A stretch of 64,000 bases of DNA from Metabacillus endolithicus (GCF_023078335.1 NZ_CP095550.1:1532001-1596000), one strand, 5' to 3'; shown: positions 46,931 through 56,598, numbered from the stretch's first letter. The notes: generated from the sequence alone by a model not told the origin. Program-made: numbers and translations.

Positions 46931-47124
46931 ATAAGGGCAACTACTCATCACGCTTCGCCTTTCAGGCTCGCCAATCAACGAGTTTTCTTTATACGTTAAA
47001 TAGGTATGAATTGGCAGCAAAGAGGGTTGATTCGACGTAGTGGCCAATTCTAAGTATGAAGTATAAGGGCAACTACGTTTCTGTCTTCGCCTTTCAGGCT
47101 CGCCAATCAACGAGTTTTCTTTAT
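46931..47124. repeat. Pair of 62-base direct repeats
   Basis: 46931–46992 and 47063–47124 are identical except for one 8-base block (TCATCACG versus GTTTCTGT). Both start ATAAGGGCAACTAC and end with GGCTCGCCAATCAACGAG then TTTTCTTTAT. The spacer holds an inverted repeat GAATTGGC…GCCAATTC. A reading frame across it encodes a repeated ENSLIGEPERR, but it is a by-product of the repeat. Confidence 0.8.
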
Positions 47125-47380
47125 TATATCACCGATGCATTAAAAAGAACTTTAATTTTTCCAAAAATAATGAATTGTCCCTTGACTATTTTTAATTGAC
47201 TAGATGATTATCTTTACTCTATCTTACAATATATTCAGCAACGATCATTATTAGGTATAATTTTAAATTGACTGTTGAAATTTATTGAGTTTTTCCGATA
47301 TATAACATATAAATTGTTTATTAATTTTGTCTCTGTTGTGTCGTTATAGAGCAGAATAAGTAGAAAGAAAGTGAATCAGT

Positions 47381-49204
47381 ATGCGACATTTATTTGGTTG
47401 GGCTTTGTATCTTCACTATGTTACCAATCTTCATCATATGTGTTTTTGTGGCCGGTAAAGAATCTCAAGCTATTAAAGGGTAATTTTTAGTACCATATTG
47501 GATGAAAAAATCCCCATTGAATCTGTTGATTTAGCACAAAACAGTTATGTATATGATCATGAGGGTCGCCTTATTTCAGAGATAACATCAAATCAACAAA
47601 ATCGGATTTATGTAAAATACGAAAACATCCCTGAGATCGTAAAAAGAGCTTATCTCATTTCAGAAGATCAGCGTTTCTTTGACCATATAGGCTTTGATGC
47701 TGCTGGTATGTTTCGAGCAGTATTAATTAACGCGAAATCAGAATCGGTGGAGCAAGGCGGAAGCACTATTACTCAACAGCTGGCTAGAAACGTTTATTTA
47801 AATCACGAACAATCTTATAATCGAAAGCTGAGCGAACTCCTTTACTCCTATCAGCTTGAAAAATCCTTTACAAAAGAACAAATATTTGAATACTACTTGA
47901 ATGCTATTTATTTCGCTAATGGTCAATATGGAATTGGAACAGCAGCAGATTATTATTTTAATAAACAAATTCACGAACTACATCTAGCTGAACTTATCTT
48001 TATTAGTGCCGTACCAAATAATCCCACACAATACGATCCAGTTAAAAATTATAAAGCAACAAAAGTAAGACAAGAAAGATTACTACAAACTCTATATGAA
48101 TTCGGAGCAATTACAGCGGAAGAGAGAGAGACCGCAACAAAATTTCCTATAAAACTATCTATAAAGAAGGAAGTAGATATACAACCAGATTATGTAACAT
48201 ATGTTCACCATGAGTTAAAGCAGTTGGTTGCTGCAAAAGAAGGATTAAAGGATCATAACCAAATAAATACACGTGTAAATAACATTTTAAGTCAAGGTGT
48301 GATCATTTATACAGCGTTAGAAAGTGAACGTCAAAATAAACTTGTTCAATCAATTAACTCTTACATTCAATCCGATGATATTCAAGGTGCTGCTGCAGTC
48401 ATTAATCATCAATCACATCAAATTGTTGCCCTTGCTGGAGGCACAAACTATAATAAATTTGAATTTAACCGCGCTTTTCAAGCTTATAGGCAACCCGGCT
48501 CTTCTATTAAACCATTACTGGATTATGCACCTTATATAGATGTAACCGGAGCAACTACCAAATCCCGAATCAACGCAGGCAGATTTTGCAGTGGTGGCTA
48601 TTGTCCCAAAAATTATAGCGGAAGAAATTATGGCATGGTTTCATTGGAAACGGCTTTAAAATACTCCTATAACACTGCTGCAGTGCGGATGCTTCATGAA
48701 ATTGGAATTGAAAAAGGTTTTTCTTACTTAGCGCCATTTAATTTTGCAAAAATCTCAAAACAAGATTATCACCTTCCAGCTGCCATTGGTGGGATGATGT
48801 ATGGAATTTCTCCCCTTGAATTAACAAATGCATACACTACTTTTGGCAATAACGGTATATATTATGAAAATCATGCTATTGTTAAAGTAACCGATCAAAC
48901 AGGCAAAACACTTTACGAATGGGATGAGAATCCTATTCGCGTATGGAAGGAAACGACAAACAAACAGATGCGATCATTACTTTCTGCTGTTGTGTCAAGC
49001 GGCACAGGTAAAAAGGCTGCAATGAATAAACGCTATATAGGTGGTAAAACTGGAACTTCTAACGATTATCATGACTTATGGTTTGCTGGTTTAACAGATC
49101 AGTATACTGGTGTAGTTTGGATTGGTAAAGATCAGCCTGCTAACATTAGGAGTGTTTATGACAGAGGCTCACATCTTCTTATTTGGAAAGAAATGATGAA
49201 ATAA
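47381..49204 (+). pseudogene. pbpD: Class A penicillin-binding protein PbpD (PBP4), two compensating frameshifts near the start
   Basis: Read with two corrections it would give about 607 residues: a membrane anchor (TMLPIFIICVFVAG, about 13–27), glycosyltransferase domain (SEDQRFFDHIGFD, QGGSTITQQLARN, RKLSELLYS) and transpeptidase domain (RQPGSSIKPL, the catalytic SxxK; YSYNTA for SxN; GGKTGTSNDYHD for KTG). The anchor is out of frame: an extra T in TTT (47404–47406) and a missing G in GGG (about 47478–47480) explain both shifts. The intact 568-residue remainder alone would lack the anchor. It precedes yuxK, as in B. subtilis. Confidence 0.82.
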
Positions 49205-49235
49205 AGACAATTACTTCAAAAAGGGGGAATAAAAT

Positions 49236-49643
49236 TTGAATGCAGATAATCAGCCTATTCTTCTCTTTGACGGAGTGTGTCATTTTTGCGATCAAGCTGT
49301 TCAATTTATTATTCGATACGATAAAAAAGCTAAGTTTCAATTCGCTGCTCTACAGTCAAACACAGGACAAGAACTCTTAAAAAAATTTCAACTTCCAACT
49401 ACTGACTTCAATAGTTTAGTCGTGATTAAAGGCAATAACTATTACACAAAATCATCAGCTGTTCTTGAGATCTGTAAAATTCTAGGTGGAACTTGGCAAC
49501 TTCTATATCTATTTAAAATAGTCCCCAGACCAATTCGAGACCTGCTATACGACTTTATTGCAAGAAATCGATATAAATGGTTTGGCAAAAAAGACCAATG
49601 TACAATCCCAACACCTGAGGATAGAAAAAGGTTTTTACCTTAA
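49236..49643 (+). CDS. yuxK: YuxK, DUF393 thiol-disulfide oxidoreductase-like (DCC family) protein
   Basis: This 135-residue protein has a TTG start after AAGGGGG. The DCC-family signature LLFDGVCHFCDQAVQFIIRYD holds a CxxC pair (C-H-F-C). FQFAALQSNTGQELL, the SSAVLEICKILGG segment and DRKRF at the end also fit. It is probably a soluble redox protein; substrates are unknown. It follows pbpD by about 30 bases, likely the same transcript. Confidence 0.9.
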   Translation: MNADNQPILLFDGVCHFCDQAVQFIIRYDKKAKFQFAALQSNTGQELLKKFQLPTTDFNSLVVIKGNNYYTKSSAVLEICKILGGTWQLLYLFKIVPRPIRDLLYDFIARNRYKWFGKKDQCTIPTPEDRKRFLP

Positions 49644-49649
49644 ACAATA

Positions 49650-49694
49650 AAAAAAGCTGAGATTGATGTTATCCGTCAATCTCAGCTTTTTTTG
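49650..49694. terminator. Terminator between yuxK and yufK
   Basis: AAAAAGCTGAGATTGA / TCAATCTCAGCTTTTT stem followed by T, between convergent genes. Confidence 0.92.
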
Positions 49695-50252
49695 TTAGAC
49701 AGGCAAGCTCGCCATCACACTATTATACAGCCTAAAACATAAATACAATGTTCCAAGTATAAAGATAAACCAAAAAAGAACATGAAATAGCACTAATCCT
49801 ATTAAAGATAGCGAGGTTAATGACTGACTAAATTTATAAACGATAAAAACAAAATAAATCAGTGTTGCTAAAAGAAATATTCCGATGATTGCATAAGGAT
49901 ACTGAACAGCTGCAAGAGAAAGTGCCCCACCAATTAAATAAATGGAAGAACCTCCTCTAATTTTAGTCAAATTTTCGCCTGCTACATCTTTTGAAAAAAA
50001 CAAAAGCGAAAGCTCAGTCACCGTGTTTGCAATTAGCTTTAATGCTGAAAACAGCATAAAAAACAGAAGAGAAAAAACAATAAATAACGCAAGCTTGATC
50101 CCACTATTAGAGAAGAATTCCAGCATTCCGTCATAAATACCAAAAACCTGCAAAAAATCGATTACAATCATGACTGTAACGATCGATAACGAAGCACTAA
50201 ATAATAAGATTGTAATGAGAGGAAAATAACTAGTAAAGTATGTATTTTTCAT
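49695..50252 (-). CDS. yufK: YufK-like (DUF5366) membrane protein
   Basis: This 185-residue protein is counted from the ATG after AAGGAAACTGATTTT; the frame extends 18 codons further. It has five to six membrane helices and few charged residues. Length and place between yuxK and mrpA fit YufK of B. subtilis. The function is unknown. The start choice is uncertain. Confidence 0.75.
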   Translation of the reverse strand: MKNTYFTSYFPLITILLFSASLSIVTVMIVIDFLQVFGIYDGMLEFFSNSGIKLALFIVFSLLFFMLFSALKLIANTVTELSLLFFSKDVAGENLTKIRGGSSIYLIGGALSLAAVQYPYAIIGIFLLATLIYFVFIVYKFSQSLTSLSLIGLVLFHVLFWFIFILGTLYLCFRLYNSVMASLPV

Positions 50253-50393
50253 AAAATCAGTTTCCTTGCTAAATAATTCAGTTTCCATCCTATTATGAAT
50301 TAGCAAATTCGCTTTGACAAGACTTCATGTAAATAAATAGAAATTCATCTTTCTATTTACTAAAAAACAGGATGCCTACTAATCCACACCCTG

Positions 50394-50621
50394 TTAACGA
50401 AGTACAACGCGTACATATTCACGCGGTCGAAACTTTTCAAAAACATTCGCTTCCTCTGTTAACAATTCAATGGGTGTTTCAGTATTTGTTAATTGAATGT
50501 CTGAGTCTTCAAATGCAATCGTTTCGACATATTCTCTTTTTACTCTTTCATTTATATACCAAGCACTGCTAAACAAGGATGAAAACAAACACCCTGCGAC
50601 AAAAATCTTTGTTTTGTGCAT
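50394..50621 (-). CDS. Small protein with N-terminal signal-anchor
   Basis: This 75-residue protein has an N-terminal hydrophobic segment (IFVAGCLFSSLFSSAWYI, with a possible but poor lipobox at GC) followed by an acidic extracellular stretch (EDSDIQLTNTETPIELLTEE) and a basic end (RPREYVRVVLR). It starts after GAGGTGATTCC. It sits where B. subtilis has yufS, but sequence identity was not recognised. Confidence 0.65.
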   Translation of the reverse strand: MHKTKIFVAGCLFSSLFSSAWYINERVKREYVETIAFEDSDIQLTNTETPIELLTEEANVFEKFRPREYVRVVLR

Positions 50622-50751
50622 GGAATCACCTCAAACCTTAGGATGTTCTTAAGGTCTTTATAATATACAAGTAGGCAGAAATTTGTTATCATTTTTATGT
50701 TCATATGAACTTGAAATGAGCAATATTTGATATAATTTCATAGTGCTCCAC

Positions 50752-50790
50752 AATCTGGAACATAATAAATCAGTAATACTGAGCCAGATT
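50752..50790 (+). promoter_or_regulatory. Nested hairpin in the mrpA leader
   Basis: AATCTGG…CCAGATT encloses CAGT-AAT-ACTG. A TATAAT at 50731–50736 would start the transcript about 75 bases before mrpA, placing the hairpin in the leader. GAACA and TGTTC next to it offer an alternative pairing. No known riboswitch is recognised. Confidence 0.35.
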
Positions 50791-50819
50791 TGTTCTTAAT
50801 ACTATAAGGAGGTTAAAAG

Positions 50820-53225
50820 ATGACATTATTACATGTGGCAATTTTATCACCATTTTTACTTGCCATACTTATTCCATTCCTGTATAAGTACTTTCGTAAC
50901 ATTCATACAGGCTGGTTTGTACTAGGATTACCGATCCTGCTCTTTGTTTATTTTATACAATTTCTAGATTCTACGATGCATGGTGATCAAATCAGTTACA
51001 CCGCAAATTGGATACCTTCTCTTGGTATTAACTTTACTGCATACATAGATGGTCTTGGACTGTTATTTGCATTATTGATTTCAGGAATCGGTGCCCTAGT
51101 TGTCCTATATTCGATCTATTACCTATCAAAAGAGAAAGAACAATTAAACACCTTCTATGTGTATTTACTAATGTTTATGGGTGCCATGCTCGGTGTTGTT
51201 TTATCTGACAACCTGATCGTCCTATATACCTTTTGGGAATTCACATCACTTTCATCTTTCTTGTTAATCGGTTATTGGTATCACCGAGAAAAATCACGTT
51301 ACGGTGCACAGAAGTCTATGCTTATCACTATATTTGGCGGACTTCTCATGCTTGGTGGTTTTATCATGCTCTATATGATGACTGGTACCTACAGCATTCG
51401 AGAAATTGTTGGTCAAGTTCCGGAAATATCACAGCATGAACTTTTTGTACCTGCCCTTATTTTAATTTTGTTTGGAGCCTTTACAAAATCAGCGCAGTTT
51501 CCGTTTTATATTTGGTTACCAGACGCAATGGAAGCACCAACACCAGTTAGTGCATATCTCCACTCAGCAACCATGGTTAAAGCTGGGATTTATCTAGTAG
51601 CACGCTTCAGTCCTGTATTTTCCGGGACACCTGAATGGTTTTGGATTGTTTCATCATTCGGTATTTTCACGATGTTCTGGGGATCATTCAATGCAGTGAA
51701 GCAGACTGATTTAAAAGGGATACTTGCATTCTCAACAGTCAGTCAATTAGGAATGATTATGTCAATGCTCGGTGTTGGTTCCGCTGCACTAGCTCTAGAG
51801 TCTATTGATGATAGCTACTATACAGTTGCGACGCTTGCTGCTATTTTCCATCTAATAAACCATGCTACTTTTAAAGGAAGCTTGTTTATGGTGGTTGGAA
51901 TTATTGACCATGAAACAGGAACACGTGATATCAGGAAGCTTGGCGGTCTTATGAGTTTGATGCCAATTACGTTCACGATATCAATTATTGGAGCCTTTTC
52001 AATGGCAGGATTGCCTCCTTTTAATGGTTTTCTTAGTAAAGAGATGTTCTTTACTAGTATGATCCGTGTAATGGAAATGGATGTTTTCAATATTGAAACA
52101 ATTGGTCTATTATTCCCGATTATCGCCTGGGTTGGTAGTATTTTCACCTTTATTTACAGCATGGTATTAGTGTTTAAAACCTTCACAGGGAAATATCAAC
52201 CTGAAAAGCTTAAGAAGAAGCCACATGAAGCACCAATTGGAATGCTCATTTCACCGATTATATTGGCTTCACTTGTCGTTATTTTCTTTTTCTTCCCGAA
52301 CATTTTAGCTTATACAATTATTGAACCAGCGATGGCTTCAATCATTCCGGGATTACTAGGTGATGAAGGACATTTTCATGTTCATATCTATCCTTGGCAT
52401 GGGTTTACTGTTGAATTATTCATGACAATAGGTGTTATTGCATTAGGTATTATCGGATACTTATCTCTTACAAAATGGAGATCTGTTTATCGTTTAGTTC
52501 CTGAAAAGCTAACGCTAAATAAAGGATATGATGCTGCATTACATCAACTTGATCGATCATCATTCCGTTTAACTAGATTTTATATGACTGGATTTATCCG
52601 TGATTATCTGGCGTATATTTTTACCTTCTTTATTCTGATTCTAGGAACTGCATTGGTTGCAACCGGAGGATTTACATTCTCCTTGGCAGGAACTGCTCCG
52701 ATTGGTGTTTATGAGGCAGTTTTAGCTTTTGTTATGGTAGTTGGAACAGTGACTGTTTTATTTTCTAAATCCCGTTTGACTGCCATTATTGCTCTAGGAT
52801 CAGTTGGATACTCATTATCACTCTTTTTCGTCCTATTTCGGGCGCCTGACCTAGCTTTAACGCAATTATGTGTGGAAACAGTATCAGTAGCTTTATTCCT
52901 ACTTTGTTTCTACCATTTACCGGAATTTAAAAAGAAAGAAAAAAAGCTTCACTTTAAATTAACAAATCTGCTTATATCTCTAGGTGTTGGTACGATCGTT
53001 ACACTTATTGCTTTATCTGCCAATAGCCAACGTGTATCTGAAACAATTTCAACTTATTTCATTGAAAACAGCTATAAGCTGGCGGGTGGAAAAAATATGG
53101 TTAACGTCATTCTTGTAGACTTTAGAGGCTTTGATACATTATTTGAAATAGCTGTTTTAGGGATTGCTGCACTAGGAATTTTTGGTATGATTCGCTTAAA
53201 AGTCAGAAGGGAGGAAAAAGGGTGA
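50820..53225 (+). CDS. mrpA: Na+/H+ antiporter subunit A (MrpA)
   Basis: This 801-residue membrane protein has about 21 helices. The NuoL-like core shows FWEFTSLSSFLLIGYWY, the Lys/His-rich PDAMEAPTPVSAYLHSATMVKAGIYL, LKGILAFSTVSQLG and INHATFKGSLFMVVGIIDH. A C-terminal MnhB-like part follows (FRAPDLALTQLCVETVSVALF). Mrp complexes exchange cytosolic Na+ for external protons and give sodium and alkali resistance. It is the first of seven overlapping genes and starts after AAGGAGG. Confidence 0.96.
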   Translation: MTLLHVAILSPFLLAILIPFLYKYFRNIHTGWFVLGLPILLFVYFIQFLDSTMHGDQISYTANWIPSLGINFTAYIDGLGLLFALLISGIGALVVLYSIYYLSKEKEQLNTFYVYLLMFMGAMLGVVLSDNLIVLYTFWEFTSLSSFLLIGYWYHREKSRYGAQKSMLITIFGGLLMLGGFIMLYMMTGTYSIREIVGQVPEISQHELFVPALILILFGAFTKSAQFPFYIWLPDAMEAPTPVSAYLHSATMVKAGIYLVARFSPVFSGTPEWFWIVSSFGIFTMFWGSFNAVKQTDLKGILAFSTVSQLGMIMSMLGVGSAALALESIDDSYYTVATLAAIFHLINHATFKGSLFMVVGIIDHETGTRDIRKLGGLMSLMPITFTISIIGAFSMAGLPPFNGFLSKEMFFTSMIRVMEMDVFNIETIGLLFPIIAWVGSIFTFIYSMVLVFKTFTGKYQPEKLKKKPHEAPIGMLISPIILASLVVIFFFFPNILAYTIIEPAMASIIPGLLGDEGHFHVHIYPWHGFTVELFMTIGVIALGIIGYLSLTKWRSVYRLVPEKLTLNKGYDAALHQLDRSSFRLTRFYMTGFIRDYLAYIFTFFILILGTALVATGGFTFSLAGTAPIGVYEAVLAFVMVVGTVTVLFSKSRLTAIIALGSVGYSLSLFFVLFRAPDLALTQLCVETVSVALFLLCFYHLPEFKKKEKKLHFKLTNLLISLGVGTIVTLIALSANSQRVSETISTYFIENSYKLAGGKNMVNVILVDFRGFDTLFEIAVLGIAALGIFGMIRLKVRREEKG

Positions 53226-53656
53226 AAAAAGATATAAAAACAAATGATATCATCTTTCAAACTGTTACTAAGATTGTTGTGTTTATTATCATTATCTATT
53301 CATTACACCTTTTCTTTTCTGGACACTATACACCAGGTGGAGGTTTTATTGGCGGACTAATGACTGCTTCGGCACTCGTCTTACTGTTATTAGCCTTTGA
53401 TATAAAAACAGTTGTCAATACCCTACAGGTTGATTATCTGAAGTTAACGGCAACTGGTTTATTAATTGCTGTATTAACAGGAATCGGTTCATTTTTCTTC
53501 AATGTACCGTTCCTAACACATACATTTAGCTATGTACAGTTACCTCTGCTAGGGAAAACATCCTTAGCTACAGCGGTATTATTTGATTTAGGGGTTTACC
53601 TCGTTGTTATCGGTGTAACGATGACCATTATTCAAACGATTGGAGAGACGGAATAA
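53222..53656 (+). CDS. mrpB: Na+/H+ antiporter subunit B (MrpB)
   Basis: This 144-residue protein has four helices; GTG start four bases inside mrpA. The family motif HLFFSGHYTPGGGFIGGLMTASALVLL is present. It is part of the Mrp complex and is not made or functional alone. Its stop overlaps the mrpC start by one base. Confidence 0.95.
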   Translation: MKKDIKTNDIIFQTVTKIVVFIIIIYSLHLFFSGHYTPGGGFIGGLMTASALVLLLLAFDIKTVVNTLQVDYLKLTATGLLIAVLTGIGSFFFNVPFLTHTFSYVQLPLLGKTSLATAVLFDLGVYLVVIGVTMTIIQTIGETE

Positions 53657-53997
53657 TGGAGATTTTAATGTCTATTGTTGTCGGGATCATTATTACGGCT
53701 GCGGTTTATTTAATGTTATCCAAAAGTTTATTACGAATTATCATTGGTACTGGTTTGCTAAGTCATGGTGCACATTTACTCATCTTAACGATGGGAGGAC
53801 TAAAAAAAGGTGCTGCTCCATTGCTTGGTGAGCATGCAGAAGTCTACGTTGATCCACTTCCACAAGCTTTAATTTTAACTGCAATTGTTATTAGCTTTGG
53901 AGTCACATCCTTTTTCCTTGTTCTTGCCTACCGTTCATACCAAGAGCTTGGGACTGATGATATGGATCAACTAAGGGGAAATGATCAATATGAATAA
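53656..53997 (+). CDS. mrpC: Na+/H+ antiporter subunit C (MrpC)
   Basis: This 113-residue, three-helix NuoK-like subunit has the motif IIGTGLLSHGAHLLILTMGG, then DPLPQALILTAIVISFGVTSF. It overlaps mrpB by one base and mrpD by eight bases, so translation is coupled. Confidence 0.95.
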   Translation: MEILMSIVVGIIITAAVYLMLSKSLLRIIIGTGLLSHGAHLLILTMGGLKKGAAPLLGEHAEVYVDPLPQALILTAIVISFGVTSFFLVLAYRSYQELGTDDMDQLRGNDQYE

Positions 53998-55468
53998 CTT
54001 AATTATCTTGCCAATTGTTATCCCATTTTTAATGGGAATACTCTTAATCTTTTTCAACAAACATATTACTGTTCAAAAATGGCTAAGTGCTGTTGCTTCA
54101 TTCTTAAGTGTTATTGCTTCCATTGTGATCGTTCAGACTGTTCATACAAACGGCATTCAGACACTGGAGATCGGAAATTGGGCACCACCTTATGGAATCG
54201 TACTTGTTGCCGATATGTATGCTAGCTTGTTAGTGTTAACAACAAGTATAATCGGCTTTACATCGTTATTGTTTGCTTTCTCATCCGTAACATCAGATCG
54301 GGAAAAGTTTTACTTTTATCCAGGAGTTCAATTTTTACTTTTAGGTGTAACTGGAGCTTTTCTAACAGGTGATATTTTTAATCTCTTTGTATTTTTTGAA
54401 GTCATGCTTATGTCTTCTTACTTGTTGATTGTATTAGGAAGCTCCAAAAATCAGCTTCGCGAGTCAATTAAATACATCTTAGTCAATGTTATTTCTTCTG
54501 CACTTTTTGTCATTGCGGTAGCGTATCTATATGCAGTAACAGGAACATTAAATATGGCAGACTTAAGTGTAAGAATAGCAGATATGGGGCAATCCGGGTT
54601 ATTAACAGTCATCGCCATCCTCTTTCTAGTCATCTTTGGCTTGAAGGGTGCGATTTTCCCGTTGTACTTTTGGCTTCCTGCCTCCTACCAGGCACCACCT
54701 GCTGTTGTTACAGCATTGTTCGGCGCTTTATTAACAAAAGTTGGGGTTTATTCCATTACGCGTGTGTATTCCGTTATTTTCTATCACGAGCCATCTTTTA
54801 CACACCAAATACTCGCTTGGCTTTCAGCACTAACAATTGTTTTTGGTGTTATTGGAGCAATTGCCTATTGGGATATTAAAAAGATTGTCATCTATAACAT
54901 TATTACTGCAGTTGGTGTTATTTTATTTGGAATCGCAGCAAACACTCCAAATTCAGTAGAAGGCTCTATTTATTATTTAGTTCATGACATGATTGTTAAA
55001 GGAGCATTATTCTTCTTAGTTGGTGCAATTATTGCGATAACAGGCACTAGTAATTTACGTAAATTTAGCGGATTGATTGCTAGCCACCCATTTCTTGGAT
55101 GGATGTTCTTAATTGCCACTTTAGCTTTAGCAGGAATTCCACCACTTAGCGGCTTTATCGGAAAGCTGAAAATTATTCAGGGCGGCTTTGAAGCTGGTGA
55201 ATACACAATTGCTTTCGTTGTACTGCTTTCAAGTTTGTTAGTACTATACTCTGTAATGAAGATATTCATCCATGGTTTTTGGGGAGAGCCAAATAAAATC
55301 CCTGTTAATAAAGAGGCTACAAAGGGGTTAATACTCCCAATAGTCATCTTGCTTGTATTGTCAATTGCTTATGGTTTTGGGGTTGAATCACTATCACCTT
55401 ATATATCACAGGCTGCCGATACTCTGCTTGATCCATCAATCTATATTCAAGCCGTATTGAAGGAGTAG
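53990..55468 (+). CDS. mrpD: Na+/H+ antiporter subunit D (MrpD)
   Basis: This 492-residue NuoM/N-like subunit has about 14 helices. Key parts are GDIFNLFVFFEVMLMSSYLL (with the essential Glu), LKGAIFPLYFWLPASYQAPPAVVTALFGALLTKVGVYS and LVHDMIVKGALFFLVGAI. The ATG at 53990 is better spaced from AAGGGG than the in-frame ATG at 53981. Confidence 0.95.
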   Translation: MNNLIILPIVIPFLMGILLIFFNKHITVQKWLSAVASFLSVIASIVIVQTVHTNGIQTLEIGNWAPPYGIVLVADMYASLLVLTTSIIGFTSLLFAFSSVTSDREKFYFYPGVQFLLLGVTGAFLTGDIFNLFVFFEVMLMSSYLLIVLGSSKNQLRESIKYILVNVISSALFVIAVAYLYAVTGTLNMADLSVRIADMGQSGLLTVIAILFLVIFGLKGAIFPLYFWLPASYQAPPAVVTALFGALLTKVGVYSITRVYSVIFYHEPSFTHQILAWLSALTIVFGVIGAIAYWDIKKIVIYNIITAVGVILFGIAANTPNSVEGSIYYLVHDMIVKGALFFLVGAIIAITGTSNLRKFSGLIASHPFLGWMFLIATLALAGIPPLSGFIGKLKIIQGGFEAGEYTIAFVVLLSSLLVLYSVMKIFIHGFWGEPNKIPVNKEATKGLILPIVILLVLSIAYGFGVESLSPYISQAADTLLDPSIYIQAVLKE

Positions 55469-55473
55469 ATCAT

Positions 55474-55950
55474 ATGGCATTTCAAATTTTACTTAACTTT
55501 ATTTTAGGGTTCTTATGGATGTTTCTTTCGAATGATTATTCTTCCTTAGCTTTTGCTAAAGGATACTTTTTCGGGATATTAATTCTTTTTGTTCTAAGAC
55601 GCTTTTTTCAACACAGATTTTATTTTTATAACGTGATTGCGATTATTAAGCTTCTCTATATTTTCTTAGTAGAGCTTGTTAAATCCAATATCTCTGTATT
55701 AAAAGTCATTCTATCTCCCAAGCTTAATTTAAGACCTGGAATTTTTGCTCTTGAAACAGAGCTCGAAAAAGAGTGGGAAATTACGATTCTATCCAATCTC
55801 ATTACATTAACACCGGGAACTCTCGTACTTGAAGTTTCTGAAGATAATAAAACATTATATATTCATGCAATGGATATTGATGACGTCGAACAAGCAAAAC
55901 TTGATATAAAAAATACATTTGAAAAAGCAATCAAGGAGGTGAGCCGTTAA
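55474..55950 (+). CDS. mrpE: Na+/H+ antiporter subunit E (MrpE)
   Basis: This 158-residue protein has two or three N-terminal helices, then a cytosolic domain with SPKLNLRPGIFALETELEKEWE and LSNLITLTPGTLVLEVSEDNKTLYIHAMD, typical of MnhE. It overlaps mrpF by one base. Confidence 0.95.
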   Translation: MAFQILLNFILGFLWMFLSNDYSSLAFAKGYFFGILILFVLRRFFQHRFYFYNVIAIIKLLYIFLVELVKSNISVLKVILSPKLNLRPGIFALETELEKEWEITILSNLITLTPGTLVLEVSEDNKTLYIHAMDIDDVEQAKLDIKNTFEKAIKEVSR

Positions 55951-56234
55951 TGTTTAAGTTAGTCATGACCATTTCACTCATTATAGTAGCAATCTCGACG
56001 CTTTTATATGTCTATCGACTTGTAAAAGGACCATCAACACCTGATCGTGTTATTGCACTAGATGCAATCGGTATAAACTTAATTGCAATAACGGCGATTA
56101 TCTCCGTTGTACTAAATACAAGTGCATTTGTTGAGGTTATTCTTTTATTAGGAATATTAGCTTTTATTGGTACTGTTGCCTTTTCTAAATACCTGGAGAA
56201 AGGAGAGATCATTGAAAATGATCGAGATCAGTAA
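55950..56234 (+). CDS. mrpF: Na+/H+ antiporter subunit F (MrpF)
   Basis: This 94-residue, three-helix protein has the family motif RLVKGPSTPDRVIALDAIGINLIAI and EVILLLGILAFIGTVAFSKYLEKG. In B. subtilis MrpF also takes part in cholate efflux. It overlaps mrpG by 17 bases. Confidence 0.95.
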   Translation: MFKLVMTISLIIVAISTLLYVYRLVKGPSTPDRVIALDAIGINLIAITAIISVVLNTSAFVEVILLLGILAFIGTVAFSKYLEKGEIIENDRDQ

Positions 56235-56576
56235 ATTTATTGTTGGCTATCTTATTCTCCAAGGTTCGTTACTAAGCTTAATTGCAGCAATTGGTGTTGT
56301 TCGGTTGCCAGATCCATATACACGTAACCATGCAGCATCAAAGAGTGCCACTTTAGGAATCATTAGTATACTGCTCGAAATTTATTTATGTATTATTTAC
56401 TCATTGATCATCATGCAAATTCCAGAGTGCTTTTAGGGATTATCTTTGTCTTTATCACAGCGCCTGTTGCAGGACATCTAATAAGTAGGGCAGCATATAA
56501 TATTGGTGTTCCATTGTGGGAGAAAAGTGTTCAAGATGATTTAGCTAAAGCAAGAAAACATGAAAAAAGTAGATGA
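56218..56576 (+). pseudogene. mrpG: Na+/H+ antiporter subunit G (MrpG), one-base frameshift
   Basis: As one gene it would give 119 residues. The first 60 or so residues (GVVRLPDPYTRNHAASKSATLG) and the last 55 (NSRVLLGIIFVFITAPVAGHL) are both typical MnhG, but lie in different frames. One base is missing near 56397–56405 (ATTTAC-TCATTGATCAT); adding a T gives IIYFIDHHANSRVLLG. All seven Mrp subunits are usually needed, so a true lesion would disable the antiporter. A sequencing error is likely. Confidence 0.88.
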
Positions 56577-56598
56577 GCGTTGCTCATCTACTTTTTTA
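56564..56598 (+). terminator. Terminator of the mrp operon
   Basis: AAAAGTAGATGAGC / GCTCATCTACTTTT 14-bp stem, three-base loop and a T-run; it overlaps the mrpG stop. Confidence 0.93.

Noticed and set aside
46922..47110. 62-codon minus-strand frame with repeated ENSLIGEPERR
   Set aside because: It is produced by the 62-base direct repeats and has no ribosome-binding site.
50699..50819. A known sodium riboswitch before mrpA
   Set aside because: Only hairpins were seen; no recognised conserved riboswitch core could be matched by eye.
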